Assembly (NCBI GenBank): GCA_030066355.1
Contig: JASJBU010000001.1
Span: forward strand, 1 to 34,346
Reading direction: 5' to 3'
Length of the DNA stretch: 34,346 nt
Source of the DNA: Gammaproteobacteria bacterium
GTDB taxonomy: Bacteria > Pseudomonadota > Gammaproteobacteria > Chromatiales > Chromatiaceae
Below, in pieces: positions 10,083 to 18,497 of the stretch. Position numbers and translations under genes: made by a program. Each line of letters begins with the position of its first letter. Position 1 is the stretch's first letter. The notes under the pieces are model-generated. The model was not told where the DNA came from, did no database searches, and saw nothing but the letters and a program-made list of their open reading frames with translations.

Positions 10083-10406
10083 TCAGGGAAAGTCCGGTCC
10101 AACCTCTTCCTCAGAGAGGATGCGCTCGATGGCACAGGCGATGTTGAAGTTACCCTCATCGGCAGTATAGCTGCGCAACACGCTCATCTCGGCAGACAGG
10201 GGCGGTGTGATGTTTTTACCGGGCATGATCTCGACAGTCAATTGAGTACCGGGATCAATCTCCCGATCGAACAGCATCAGCATACCATTGCTGCTGAGGT
10301 TTTTAACGATAGCGGATTGGGTGCTGTCAGAGCCGGCGATGCGAAACTGGGCGGGACAGTCGATAGGCATGCGGATGAAGTCTCGCTTTTCGGCGAAATC
10401 GTGCAT
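10083..10406 (-). CDS. PilZ domain protein (probable c-di-GMP receptor)
   Basis: A 107-residue single-domain protein. The two c-di-GMP-binding signatures are present: RxxxR in EKRDFIRMPID near residues 8-12 and the (D/N)xSxxG motif in NLSSNGM about 30 residues later. The rest follows the PilZ beta-barrel pattern (PGTQLTVEIMPG, a variable loop, then FNIACAIERI). The start ATG has an AGGGAG ribosome site 8 bases upstream. Proteins of this size usually act as stand-alone effectors controlling motility or exopolysaccharide by protein contact; the target here is unknown. It is convergent with the cytochrome c' gene. Confidence 0.88.
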   Translation of the reverse strand: MHDFAEKRDFIRMPIDCPAQFRIAGSDSTQSAIVKNLSSNGMLMLFDREIDPGTQLTVEIMPGKNITPPLSAEMSVLRSYTADEGNFNIACAIERILSEEEVGPDFP

Positions 10407-10639
10407 ATGTAATACTCCCTAATTTGGTTTCTGCAACGATACAAGATCTTGTAGTCTCAAACCGATTCCATTGCTTATCTTGGGCGATGATGGAAAAAAG
10501 TCAATGCGACGGTTTTCTGACAGATAGTTGTAGAGGAGTATTTGGTGAGAATCAATATGCCAGAGAGCAGAATGATGGCTTCAGTCATTTTTTTCCTTGC
10601 TTGAGGTTCCTGTGTGAAGTGTGAATCTTGGAGACACCC

Positions 10640-11116
10640 ATGTCGAAACGATTGAGTTTGAGCTTGTTGCTGAGTATCGCGGTGATACCCCTTTGCGCGA
10701 TGGGTGACCAAGTCTACCGGATGGTGGACGATAGGGGGCAGGTGATCTTTACCGACTCACCGCCAAAAGGTGCCCGTCAACTGGAGAAGATCGAATTACC
10801 TCCGGGGCCGTCTGCCGAATCGGTCAGGTCGACCGAATCGAGAAATCGGGCCATCCGCAAGCGCTTGGATGAGGTGCAAAACGCCCGCTCCCAGGAGAAC
10901 CAACAGCAGAATCGGCGCATCAGACAGGCGGAGAAGGCCTTGGCTGAGGCCGAGGAGCGCCTTACTTTTGCCAAACAACTGCGGGATGAAGACCGGCAAT
11001 CCTTGGCAGCGGGCGTTCGGCGCATCCGCCCGGCTTACTTCGAACGGGTGAAGAAGGCTGAGGCTGAGGTGGAGGCGGCAAGGAATAAACTGGAAGAAGC
11101 CCGTAAGGCGCGCTGA
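10640..11116 (+). CDS. DUF4124-type periplasmic protein with C-terminal coiled coil
   Basis: The start at ATG 10640 is favoured by GGAG 6 bases upstream; a TTG at 10628 overlaps that site. The protein (about 158 residues) begins with a signal peptide (MSKRLSLSLLLSIAVIPLCA), then a short DUF4124-like domain with QVYRMVDDRGQVIFTDSPP, then a long charged helical region (about residues 65-155) rich in Arg, Glu and Ala that should form a coiled coil. DUF4124 domains occur at the N-terminus of many gammaproteobacterial exported proteins and have no firmly known activity. Its stop overlaps the cca start by one base (TGATG), so the two are probably translationally coupled. Confidence 0.82.
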   Translation: MSKRLSLSLLLSIAVIPLCAMGDQVYRMVDDRGQVIFTDSPPKGARQLEKIELPPGPSAESVRSTESRNRAIRKRLDEVQNARSQENQQQNRRIRQAEKALAEAEERLTFAKQLRDEDRQSLAAGVRRIRPAYFERVKKAEAEVEAARNKLEEARKAR

Positions 11117-12306
11117 TGCAAATCTATCTGGTGGGTGGCGCCGTGCGAGACCGTCTGTTGGGGCGGCCTGTCACGGAGCGTGACTTTCTGGTGGTCGGGG
11201 CCACCCCGGAGCAGATGTTGAAGCTGGGCTATCGGCAGGTCGGTCGGGATTTTCCGGTCTTTTTGCACCCCCAGAGTAAAGAGGAGTATGCGCTCGCCAG
11301 GTCCGGACGGTCGGGTACGGAGGCCGATGCAGGATGCGTGACCCTCGAACAGGATCTGGCAAGACGGGATCTGACGATCAATGCCATGGCGGAGTCTGCT
11401 GAGGGTCGTTTGATCGATCCTTTCGGCGGTAGAAGGGATCTGCAGCAAAGGTTGCTCAGACATGTCTCACCTGCATTCGCCGATGATCCCTTGCGTGTCT
11501 TGCGGGTGGCACGGTTCATGGCACGCTATCATGAGTTGGGATTTCGGGTAGCACCTGCAACCATGACCCTGATGCGGCAGCTGGTCGAGCGGGGGGACCT
11601 GGACAGCTGGGCGGCCGAACGGGTCTGGCAGGAGCTTCACGAGGCACTCTCGATGACAAACCCTGTACCTTTCTTTACAACCCTCCGTGAATCTGGGGCC
11701 CTGGTACGGATCATGCCCGAATTGGATCGACTCTGGGGGGTTCCTCAACCCGTTTCCTGGCACCCGGAGATCGATTGCGGTCAGCACAGTATGCTGGCGC
11801 TGCAAGTCGCCTGTCGGTTGTCGAACTCGATCGAGGTCAGATTCGCCACACTGACGCATGATCTGGGCAAGGGTTTGACCCCGAAGCAGCAGTTACCCGG
11901 CCATGCGGGGCATGAAGCGCGGGGGGCCGAACTGGTTGGTGAACTGTGCAATCGCCTGCGCGCACCCAATCGATTCCGACGTCTGGCGGCGCTGAGTGCG
12001 AGATTTCACACACATTGCCATCGGCTTGACGAATTGAAACCGCGAACCATTCTCAAGGTCCTGGAAAAGCTGGATGCCTTCCGCTTACCGCGAAGGTTTC
12101 GGGATTTTCTGACGGTCTGTGAGGCAGACTATCGAGGGCGTAAAGGCTTCGAGACTAGGCCTTATCCTCAGGCAGTGCGCTTTCTACACTGTTTTGAACT
12201 GGCCCGAGATGTGGATCGGAGCAGCCTGAGTCAGCTCCCGCAAGGCAGGGTGGTGGGGCAGGCACTGCATGATTTGAGAATCCGGGCACTCAAAGCAGCG
12301 CTGTGA
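11116..12306 (+). CDS. cca: tRNA nucleotidyltransferase (CCA-adding type, with shortened flexible loop) with HD domain
   Basis: A 396-residue class II tRNA nucleotidyltransferase that repairs or builds the 3' CCA end of tRNAs. Visible are GGAVRD (residues 7-12), the metal-binding Glu21 and Asp23 in ERDF, DFPVFLHPQ, motif B RRDLTINAMA, DPLRVLRVARF, and the C-terminal HD-domain motif LTHDLGKGLTP found in the E. coli-type multifunctional enzyme (2',3'-cyclic phosphodiesterase/phosphatase). Odd point: between ALAR and VTLE, where E. coli-type enzymes have about 19 residues including the TERKxGxGYxGF flexible loop, this protein has only 12 (residues 63-74, SGRSGTEADAGC), with no TERK or GYxGF. Loss of that loop is the known hallmark of CC-adding enzymes, so the specificity may be changed. 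The gene starts inside the previous stop codon. Confidence 0.93.
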   Translation: MQIYLVGGAVRDRLLGRPVTERDFLVVGATPEQMLKLGYRQVGRDFPVFLHPQSKEEYALARSGRSGTEADAGCVTLEQDLARRDLTINAMAESAEGRLIDPFGGRRDLQQRLLRHVSPAFADDPLRVLRVARFMARYHELGFRVAPATMTLMRQLVERGDLDSWAAERVWQELHEALSMTNPVPFFTTLRESGALVRIMPELDRLWGVPQPVSWHPEIDCGQHSMLALQVACRLSNSIEVRFATLTHDLGKGLTPKQQLPGHAGHEARGAELVGELCNRLRAPNRFRRLAALSARFHTHCHRLDELKPRTILKVLEKLDAFRLPRRFRDFLTVCEADYRGRKGFETRPYPQAVRFLHCFELARDVDRSSLSQLPQGRVVGQALHDLRIRALKAAL

Positions 12307-12308
12307 AT

Positions 12309-13505
12309 TCAGCCTGCGAGGCGGTGAAAGATCCGGAAACCGGCGAGATAGGTACCGGCGGCGGAACCCAGGGTACTGAGAAAGAAGACCAGCAGAGTCC
12401 TTGATACCCGATTGTGCCACCAACCCTTGAGGCTCGTGGTTTCGCTCCGTAATTTGCTGAAATCGGCCACGGTGGGTTTGCGCAAGTAGAGCTCAGCGGC
12501 AGCGGTGACCATCCCTGCACCGATGGTCGGGTTGAGGGAAGTCAGGGGAGCAGCGAGGAAGGCGGTCATTACGGTCAAGGGGTGGGCGGCGGCCAATGCT
12601 GCACCGAAGGCGGACAGACCACCGTTGATCAGCACCCAGTCTGCAACCAGTTGCCAGCCGAGATCGGGGCTGCGTAGAAAACCCACCGCGAAACCGACGA
12701 GCACCAGCATCACAATCAGCCAGGGGATCAATTTCGGCCAGCGACTGGGTTTCGGAAGCCGATCGAGTTCGGCAATAATGGTCTGTGGTGGTGCGTCGGC
12801 CTGTTGCAGGTAACGGGCGATGCCCTGCATGTGTCCCGCACCAATCACGACCAGCAGATTCTCATGACCCTTGTTATCGATCTCTTCACGGAGGCGAGCG
12901 GCCATGTAACGATCACGTTCGTCGATCAGCGGGACATACAGATCCTGACGATCCTCAGCAAACTCGGCGAAGGTGGTCTCCAGGATATCCCCTTCCTTGA
13001 GCTTTTCGATTTCGCTTTCCGAAACCTCTTCTTTGGAGAGGATACCGGCCAGCAGACCGGTGAACAGACCCAATCGCTTCCACCAGGGCAGGTTGCCGGC
13101 CACCCGCTTGAGGGTGGTGCTGATCTCCCGGTCGATGAGCATCAGGGGGCGGTGTGACTCACGGGCGATGCGGATCGCCTCGCGTTGTTCCGCACCGGGC
13201 TCGATACCGAACTGGTCCGCCAGCCGTTGCTGATAGGCCCCCAGTGCGAGGCTGGCCATGACCAGCGTGCCGCGGCCTTCACGCAGTACCTTGAAGAGAT
13301 CCATCTTGGCCAGTGAATCGGGATTCAGCAGGGCGTTGTAACGGCTCGGGCAGAGTTCTACGGCTACCGCGTCATATTCGCCGGTTTCTAGCAGTTCAGT
13401 GACCTTTTCGGCACTGGCCCTGGAGACATGGGCTGTGCCCAACAGGGTGATCCGGCTGTCGCCAAGGGTGACTTCGATCCGGGGTTCCTGTTCACTGTTC
13501 TGCAT
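12309..13505 (-). CDS. TraB/PrgY-family membrane protein
   Basis: About 398 residues. The N-terminal half has the TraB/GumN-type signatures: GTAHVSRASAEKV near the start, VAVELCPSRYNAL, an ERDRYMAARL segment and VIGAGHMQGIARYL around residue 225. The C-terminal part has several membrane helices (PKLIPWLIVMLVLVGFAVGF and following). TraB relatives include the enterococcal pheromone-shutdown protein PrgY and Tiki-like metalloproteases, so a membrane protease role is possible; in bacteria the function is mostly unknown. I chose the ATG at 13505 over the GTG at 13523; neither has a well-spaced ribosome site. Its stop is 2 bases from the convergent cca stop. Confidence 0.85.
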   Translation of the reverse strand: MQNSEQEPRIEVTLGDSRITLLGTAHVSRASAEKVTELLETGEYDAVAVELCPSRYNALLNPDSLAKMDLFKVLREGRGTLVMASLALGAYQQRLADQFGIEPGAEQREAIRIARESHRPLMLIDREISTTLKRVAGNLPWWKRLGLFTGLLAGILSKEEVSESEIEKLKEGDILETTFAEFAEDRQDLYVPLIDERDRYMAARLREEIDNKGHENLLVVIGAGHMQGIARYLQQADAPPQTIIAELDRLPKPSRWPKLIPWLIVMLVLVGFAVGFLRSPDLGWQLVADWVLINGGLSAFGAALAAAHPLTVMTAFLAAPLTSLNPTIGAGMVTAAAELYLRKPTVADFSKLRSETTSLKGWWHNRVSRTLLVFFLSTLGSAAGTYLAGFRIFHRLAG

Positions 13506-13938
13506 AAAGAATCGTCCAACCACTCCTGAAACGGGGACATTCTATCAGCGATTGAAGACCCCTGTCTGTTTAGTAACTTCCCTCAGTCTATATCAAACAC
13601 TGAATTGCCGACGGTTTGTCGAATCTGTGATTGGGGTGTCCATTTCAGGGATTGCTTGTAGTACAATTCCGATTCCTTACGACTTGTTGCAGTGGATTGG
13701 GCGTTCTACCGACAGGTTAGGACCGATGTTGGTCGAGACAACCCGTGGACTTGTCACCTAACAACGAGTCATCTCCAGTGCTTGTCAACACCCGAGCCAC
13801 TCGGCTCGAATGGCCTTGCCGGGCCGCAAACCTGTACAGAATCGCCAACGCTAGCCGCAACACAAACAAAGGATTTCTGACTCTACCGATTGGAAGTGTA
13901 TTTTTTTGTAGCCTGTTATTTTCAGAAGGATGGTATCG
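13506..13938. other. Intergenic stretch before cysC, 433 bases, with two small hairpins
   Basis: I see no convincing gene in this divergent region. Two adjacent inverted repeats lie about 115-145 bases ahead of cysC: CGAGCC/GGCTCG around ACTC (13793-13808) and GGCC/GGCC around TTGCCG (13812-13825). They could belong to a leader RNA or an operator, but no known riboswitch consensus is recognisable. Frames that stay open here (for example 13692-13880) lack ribosome sites and protein-like composition. Confidence 0.45.
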
Positions 13939-14547
13939 ATGGATAACAATATCGTTTGGCATCACGCAACAGTGACCCGTGATCGCAGAGAAAAACTCAA
14001 TAAACACCGATCTAAACTGTTGTGGTTTACCGGTCTCTCCGGCTCCGGTAAATCCACCCTGGCGCATGCCCTTGAAGAGGAACTCCATCAGCGAGGTTGC
14101 CGCACTTATGTCTTCGATGGCGACAATGTTCGCCACGGCTTATGCCGTGATCTGGGATTCACTGTCGAAGACCGCACCGAGAATATCCGGCGGATCGGTG
14201 AGATGGCGAAGCTCTTTGTGGATGCCGGGGTGATTGCCCTGACCGCCTTCATTTCTCCGATCCGTGAAGATCGCGACCGGGCCAGGGGACTGTTTCCGCA
14301 TGGTGATTTTCTCGAGGTCTACGTCAAATGTTCCCTGGAGAAATGTGAAGCACGCGATGTCAAGGGTTTGTACAAACGAGCCAGGGCGGGTGAGATTCCG
14401 GAATTCACCGGGATTTCTTCGCCCTATGAGCCCCCCGTGAATCCTGAAATCGTAGTCGATACGGAACTCGATACCTTGCAGGAGTCGGTCGAGCAGATGA
14501 TCAAGGCACTCGAGGAACGGGGGATCATCCCGAATCGGGTGGTATAA
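13939..14547 (+). CDS. cysC: Adenylylsulfate (APS) kinase
   Basis: A stand-alone CysC of about 202 residues, normal length for the family. It phosphorylates adenosine 5'-phosphosulfate to PAPS, the donor for sulfate reduction and for sulfotransferases. The P-loop GLSGSGKST is near residue 32, followed by [16 protein letters not shown] and TENIRRIGE (APS binding) and [14 protein letters not shown] chose the ATG at 13939 because AGAAGGA lies 8 bases upstream; the ATG at 13930 overlaps that site. No cysD, cysN or cysH is in the window, so its pathway partner must be elsewhere. A sulfotransferase begins at the far right end of the window, 20 kb away. Confidence 0.95.
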   Translation: MDNNIVWHHATVTRDRREKLNKHRSKLLWFTGLSGSGKSTLAHALEEELHQRGCRTYVFDGDNVRHGLCRDLGFTVEDRTENIRRIGEMAKLFVDAGVIALTAFISPIREDRDRARGLFPHGDFLEVYVKCSLEKCEARDVKGLYKRARAGEIPEFTGISSPYEPPVNPEIVVDTELDTLQESVEQMIKALEERGIIPNRVV

Positions 14548-14559
14548 ACGGTGCTCTGC

Positions 14560-14985
14560 ATGCGGGATTGCGAACGGAGCCGGTGGCAGAACTTGACTCG
14601 TCTGGCACTCCTGCTCCTGCTGTTCTGGATGCTCAGTGCCTGTCAAACCCTAAGCGAAAAGCGGCAGTCGGCGTTACTCGTGGAAACCCTGCGAAAATAT
14701 GAGGCGACCCTGCGCTGGGGCTCCATGCAACAATCCCAGAGTTTCGCCTCGGAGGAGATCGCCAAATTCAGCCCGACCAGACAGAAAGACATCCGCATCA
14801 TCCACTACGAGGTCGTGCAGGGGCCGACGCAGGTGAGTGAGGACAAGGCATTACAGACGGTATTGATTCAGTATGTGCACGAGACCAGCCAGAGTGTCAG
14901 GGAACTGTTGGATCAACAGGTGTGGAGCTATGACCCGGAGACCGAACAGTGGACCTTGCAAAGTCCACTACCCGTGTTCAAATGA
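14560..14985 (+). CDS. Small predicted lipoprotein, unknown function
   Basis: The precursor is about 141 residues from ATG 14560 (a GTG at 14551 is an alternative; neither has a clear ribosome site). It has a basic N-terminus, a leucine-rich hydrophobic stretch and a lipobox LSAC with Cys28, so it should be lipid-anchored; the next residues are Gln-Thr rather than Asp, which favours sorting to the outer membrane. The mature domain (KYEATLRWGSMQQSQSFAS, later WSYDPETEQWTLQSPLPVFK) looks like a small mixed alpha/beta fold of the kind seen in NTF2-like periplasmic proteins, but this is a guess from pattern. It lies 12 bases after cysC and 15 before the PerM-type gene. Confidence 0.75.
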   Translation: MRDCERSRWQNLTRLALLLLLFWMLSACQTLSEKRQSALLVETLRKYEATLRWGSMQQSQSFASEEIAKFSPTRQKDIRIIHYEVVQGPTQVSEDKALQTVLIQYVHETSQSVRELLDQQVWSYDPETEQWTLQSPLPVFK

Positions 14986-15000
14986 CCAGGATCTGCTGAG

Positions 15001-16047
15001 ATGAACCCTGCGCACTATCCGCTCACCTCGGCCACCCGTTGGTTGTTGGTATTGGCCGCTTTCGTGGTACTGGTGGCGGGCATGCAGGCGGCCAAGCCCC
15101 TCTTGGTGCCATTTTTATTATCGTTGTTTATCGCGGTCATCGCCGCTCCGCCCTTGTTCTTTCTGAAAAACCGGGGGTTACCGGGGTGGCTGGCGATGCT
15201 CATCGTCGTCCTGGGCATTGTCCTGGTCGGCCTCTTGCTGGGCTGGATGGTCGGTGGATCGTTGCGCGATTTTACGGATAACCTGCCCAAATATCAGGAG
15301 CGTCTCGCGGCCCAAAGCCATGGTCTGCTGGTCTTGCTGCAGGGCCATGGGGTGGTGCTTGATGAGGCCACACTGCTGGCTTACCTGAATCCGGGCAAGG
15401 CCATGGCCCTGGCGGGCAAACTGCTCAGCGGCCTGGGCAATGTGTTGACCCAGGCTTTCTTCATCCTGATCACAGTGATCTTCATTCTGGTCGAGGCCGC
15501 CGGTTTTCAGGCCAAACTGCGAGCGATATCGGCAGATCCGGACAGTTCGGTCGCCCGCATCGAAGCAATCACCTCGAGCATCAAGCAGTACATGATGATC
15601 AAGACCAGCACCAGTCTGTTGACCGGTGTCCTGGTCACCATCGGGCTGACGCTTCTCGACGTGGATTACCCGGTGCTCTGGGGGGTGCTGGCCTTTCTGT
15701 TCAACTATGTGCCGAATATCGGTTCGATCATCGCAGCGGTACCGGCCGTACTGCTCGCCTGGGTCCAGCTCGGGCCCTGGGTGGCGTTGTGGAGCGGGGC
15801 GCTCTATCTGATCGTCAACGTTGTGGTGGGTAACCTGATCGAACCACGCTTCATGGGCCGGGGGCTTGGGCTCTCTCCACTGATCGTGTTCGTTTCACTG
15901 GTGTTCTGGGGCTGGGTGCTGGGCCCGGTGGGGATGTTTCTCTCAGTACCCCTGACCATGACGCTGAAGATCATACTCGACAGCAACCATGAAACCCGTG
16001 CCATCTCCCTGATCCTGGGCCAGAATCAGGATTGCCAGCAGAGCTGA
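15001..16047 (+). CDS. AI-2E / PerM family membrane transporter
   Basis: A 348-residue polytopic membrane protein of the AI-2E transporter superfamily (PerM, TqsA, YdiK type). It has paired N-terminal helices (RWLLVLAAFVVLVAGM, LLVPFLLSLFIAVIAAPPLF), a third helix before the soluble loop (LIVVLGIVLVGLLLGWMVGG), and the diagnostic C-terminal half with KTSTSLLTGVLVTIGL, LWGVLAFLFNYVPNIGSIIA, and VGNLIEPRFMGRGLGLSPL, ending in SVPLTMTLKIILD. Members export autoinducer-2 or exchange sodium and protons; the substrate here is unknown. It is the last gene of a likely cysC-lipoprotein-transporter transcript and converges on the HDOD gene, 22 bases away. Confidence 0.92.
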   Translation: MNPAHYPLTSATRWLLVLAAFVVLVAGMQAAKPLLVPFLLSLFIAVIAAPPLFFLKNRGLPGWLAMLIVVLGIVLVGLLLGWMVGGSLRDFTDNLPKYQERLAAQSHGLLVLLQGHGVVLDEATLLAYLNPGKAMALAGKLLSGLGNVLTQAFFILITVIFILVEAAGFQAKLRAISADPDSSVARIEAITSSIKQYMMIKTSTSLLTGVLVTIGLTLLDVDYPVLWGVLAFLFNYVPNIGSIIAAVPAVLLAWVQLGPWVALWSGALYLIVNVVVGNLIEPRFMGRGLGLSPLIVFVSLVFWGWVLGPVGMFLSVPLTMTLKIILDSNHETRAISLILGQNQDCQQS

Positions 16048-16069
16048 CCAGCGGTCGAGTCTACACAGG

Positions 16070-17320
16070 CTAGGTGCTGAGCAGTGATTCAGCCCGGGCG
16101 ATCTTCTCCTGCGCCTTGTCGAGAATCTTGATACTCAGTTTCGGCGACAGCTGACCGATCCCCAGTTTATTGAACGCAGGCACCTGGTCCAGGCTGGGCA
16201 GCTCCACCTCCATCGGGGAACCGATGAAGCAGTGGAGCTGGGCGATGATCACCAGGTCCGCGTAATCGGCCGGTCCACGATTCTCTCTCTGCCAGTTTTC
16301 CGCTTCTTTGGCGACGGTTACCAGGTCTTCCATAAAGCCCCAAGTCTGCAGAATCTGGGCGCCGATCGGGCCGCGCATGTCATGTATCACGGTGTTCAGT
16401 TCTTGTTCGTCGTTCGCAATATCCGGAAAGCGTTCCGCATAGCTGAGAATGGCGATGACGCCGATATCATGCAGGAGTCCGGCCAGCAGGGCATGTTCCG
16501 GATTGAACTGTTTGTTGGACAGTTTCGCCAATACGTAACAGATCGCGCTGACCTTGACGCTGTGTTCCCATAACTTCTGCATGCGATTCTTCAGCACGCT
16601 CGACCGGGTGTTGAACAGTTCCCTCAGGGCAAAGGTGAGAACCAGTTTGTGAGTCGTGCTGGAACCCAGTCTGACCACGGCCTCTTTACAGGTATCAACG
16701 GCCGAAACACCCGCGTACAGTGGACTATTGGCGGCGCGAATCAGTTTGGTGGTGATGGCCGGATCTGTCTGGATGATCTTGGCCAGTTTGTGGGCGTTGG
16801 TGGTTTCATCTTTCATGGCTTGGCCGACCCGGATGGCGACATCCGGCAGACTGGGGAGCTTCAGGCAGTCGTTTTCCAGGTCTTCCGACAACGACTGCGC
16901 CAATAGGCCCTCTGTCTCATCGAGGGTGTATTCCCCTTCTTCCGCCTCGAGTTCGGTGGCGGTGATGCCTTGAGACTCGGGAGAAAACAAACCCTTGAGC
17001 AAGTGGTTGTCCACCAGCAGGTATTCAACGGGAGTTAGGGCTTTGATCTGGTACTGTCGCGGAATCAGGCTGGCGATCGGCCCCATGGCCTGGGGGGTAT
17101 GGTCAGTGATCTCCATATGTCGATTGTCGGATGAGCGCAATTGCAACTGGCCTTTCAGCAGATAGAGGCTGTAATCAGCGGTGTCGCCCAATGGTATGAG
17201 GATCTTGCCTATGGGCGCTGTATAAACCTGCAGGGACTGGGCCAGCAATTTCAACTGGACCTCGCTGAGCTCCTGCATGGGTTTCAGTTGACCGAGGGTT
17301 TCCGGGCTGGGGTGATACAT
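16070..17320 (-). CDS. HDOD domain protein with N-terminal cyclic-nucleotide-binding-like domain
   Basis: About 416 residues. The N-terminal 130 residues follow the cyclic-nucleotide-binding beta-roll (IGKILIPLGDTADYSLYLLK), but the phosphate-binding cassette reads MGPIASLIPRQYQIKA and lacks the usual GE pair, so ligand binding is doubtful. From about residue 155 the HDOD domain begins (LPSLPDVAIRVGQAM, IIQTDPAITTKLIRAANSPL, LLHDIGVIAILSYAERFP). HDOD proteins are thought to be signalling scaffolds, degenerate relatives of HD-GYP phosphodiesterases. I chose the ATG at 17320 because a CGGAG site lies 7 bases upstream; the ATG at 17344 has a ribosome-site match almost touching it. It follows the dihydroorotate dehydrogenase gene on the same strand by 33 bases. 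Confidence 0.85.
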   Translation of the reverse strand: MYHPSPETLGQLKPMQELSEVQLKLLAQSLQVYTAPIGKILIPLGDTADYSLYLLKGQLQLRSSDNRHMEITDHTPQAMGPIASLIPRQYQIKALTPVEYLLVDNHLLKGLFSPESQGITATELEAEEGEYTLDETEGLLAQSLSEDLENDCLKLPSLPDVAIRVGQAMKDETTNAHKLAKIIQTDPAITTKLIRAANSPLYAGVSAVDTCKEAVVRLGSSTTHKLVLTFALRELFNTRSSVLKNRMQKLWEHSVKVSAICYVLAKLSNKQFNPEHALLAGLLHDIGVIAILSYAERFPDIANDEQELNTVIHDMRGPIGAQILQTWGFMEDLVTVAKEAENWQRENRGPADYADLVIIAQLHCFIGSPMEVELPSLDQVPAFNKLGIGQLSPKLSIKILDKAQEKIARAESLLST

Positions 17321-17353
17321 GTGTCGCTCCGTGTTATTACTCATCCTGATGAA

Positions 17354-18334
17354 TCAACAGCTGCATTTGGGTCGTGTCTGTTGATGGAGTTGCAGGGTCC
17401 CGACCAGATGCTCGACCGAAGCCAGTTGGTGTCGGGTCAGATAGTCGCGGATGCCGGCATTGATCTTCTGGCAGATCAGGGGATCATAGAACAACGCTGT
17501 GCCCACACCGACGGCATGCGCCCCGGCAATCATGAACTCCAGGGCATCTTCTGCGCTGGTGATACCGCCTTGGCCAATGATGGGGATGTTGTGATCCCGG
17601 CAGACCTGATAGACCTGATGGACCTTGAGCAAGGCCACCGGTTTGATTGCCGGGCCGGAAAGGCCGCCCTGATTGTTACCGATGATCGGGACCCGGCTCT
17701 CGATATCGATGGCCATCCCCATCAGGGTGTTGATTACCGAGAAGGCATCACTGCCGGCTTCGATACAGCCCTGCGCATTGCCCGCGATATCGGTCTGGTT
17801 GGGTGAGAGTTTGGTGATCAGTGGCTTGCGGGTCGCCTGGCGGCAGGCCTCTACCACTCTGGCGGACATGGCGGGATCGTTGCCGAAGGCAACGCCGCCC
17901 TCCTTTACATTGGGGCAGGAGATGTTGATTTCGATGGCGTCGATGGGGGAATCATCGAATCGCCGGGTGACCTCATAATATTCCTCGACGGTCGAGCCGG
18001 AGACGTTCGCAATGAAATGGGTCTCAGTGAAATCCAGCGTCGGCAGGATTTCATCCACGACCTTGTCGACACCGGGATTCTGCAGGCCGATGGCATTCAG
18101 CATACCGGAGGGTGTTTCATAGATGCGGTGGGGTTGATTACCCAGGCGGGGTTCCTGCGTGGTGCCCTTCAAACAAACCGCACCGGTCTCCCTGTTGCTG
18201 AAGCCCTTGACCCGTGTGTACTCTTCACCAAAACCGACACAACCGGAGAGCAACACAATGGGGGTGTTGAACGGCATGCCGCAGAAATCGATGTTGAGAG
18301 GAGATTTGACGGAATCAGGCATGTTGTTTTCCAT
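17354..18334 (-). CDS. pyrD: Dihydroorotate dehydrogenase, class 1B-like catalytic subunit
   Basis: A 326-residue FMN-dependent TIM-barrel enzyme of pyrimidine synthesis. The active-site loop reads INISCPNVKEGG, with catalytic Cys as in class 1 enzymes, whereas the membrane-associated class 2 enzyme usual in gammaproteobacteria has Ser there. The GFGEEY and NAIGLQNPGVDKV segments match class 1B (PyrDB), which works with the Fe-S/FAD subunit PyrK to reduce NAD. FMN-contact segments IIGQGGITSAEDALEFM and GAHAVGVGTALF are present near the C-terminus. No pyrK is in this window. Alternatives are a dihydropyrimidine dehydrogenase-like role or a second, non-biosynthetic paralogue; the protein lacks the extra Fe-S domains of the former. 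The end CSC is unusual. Confidence 0.85.
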   Translation of the reverse strand: MENNMPDSVKSPLNIDFCGMPFNTPIVLLSGCVGFGEEYTRVKGFSNRETGAVCLKGTTQEPRLGNQPHRIYETPSGMLNAIGLQNPGVDKVVDEILPTLDFTETHFIANVSGSTVEEYYEVTRRFDDSPIDAIEINISCPNVKEGGVAFGNDPAMSARVVEACRQATRKPLITKLSPNQTDIAGNAQGCIEAGSDAFSVINTLMGMAIDIESRVPIIGNNQGGLSGPAIKPVALLKVHQVYQVCRDHNIPIIGQGGITSAEDALEFMIAGAHAVGVGTALFYDPLICQKINAGIRDYLTRHQLASVEHLVGTLQLHQQTRPKCSC

Positions 18335-18497
18335 TTATTGCTAGGTGCCCTGCCACAAGCCTCGGTATATCATTGACCTGAGTCTGTGTCGGCCGCAAGT
18401 GACTGATTATTGAATAATCGTTGCAGTGAGTCATTCCTCGGAAGGCAGGGCCTGTTGCGGGCTGGATGTTCGTGAATGGGCTGCAAAAGGTGTCAGT

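Noticed and set aside
13692-13880. A small gene ahead of cysC
   Set aside because: No ribosome site, no family resemblance and composition like the surrounding non-coding DNA.
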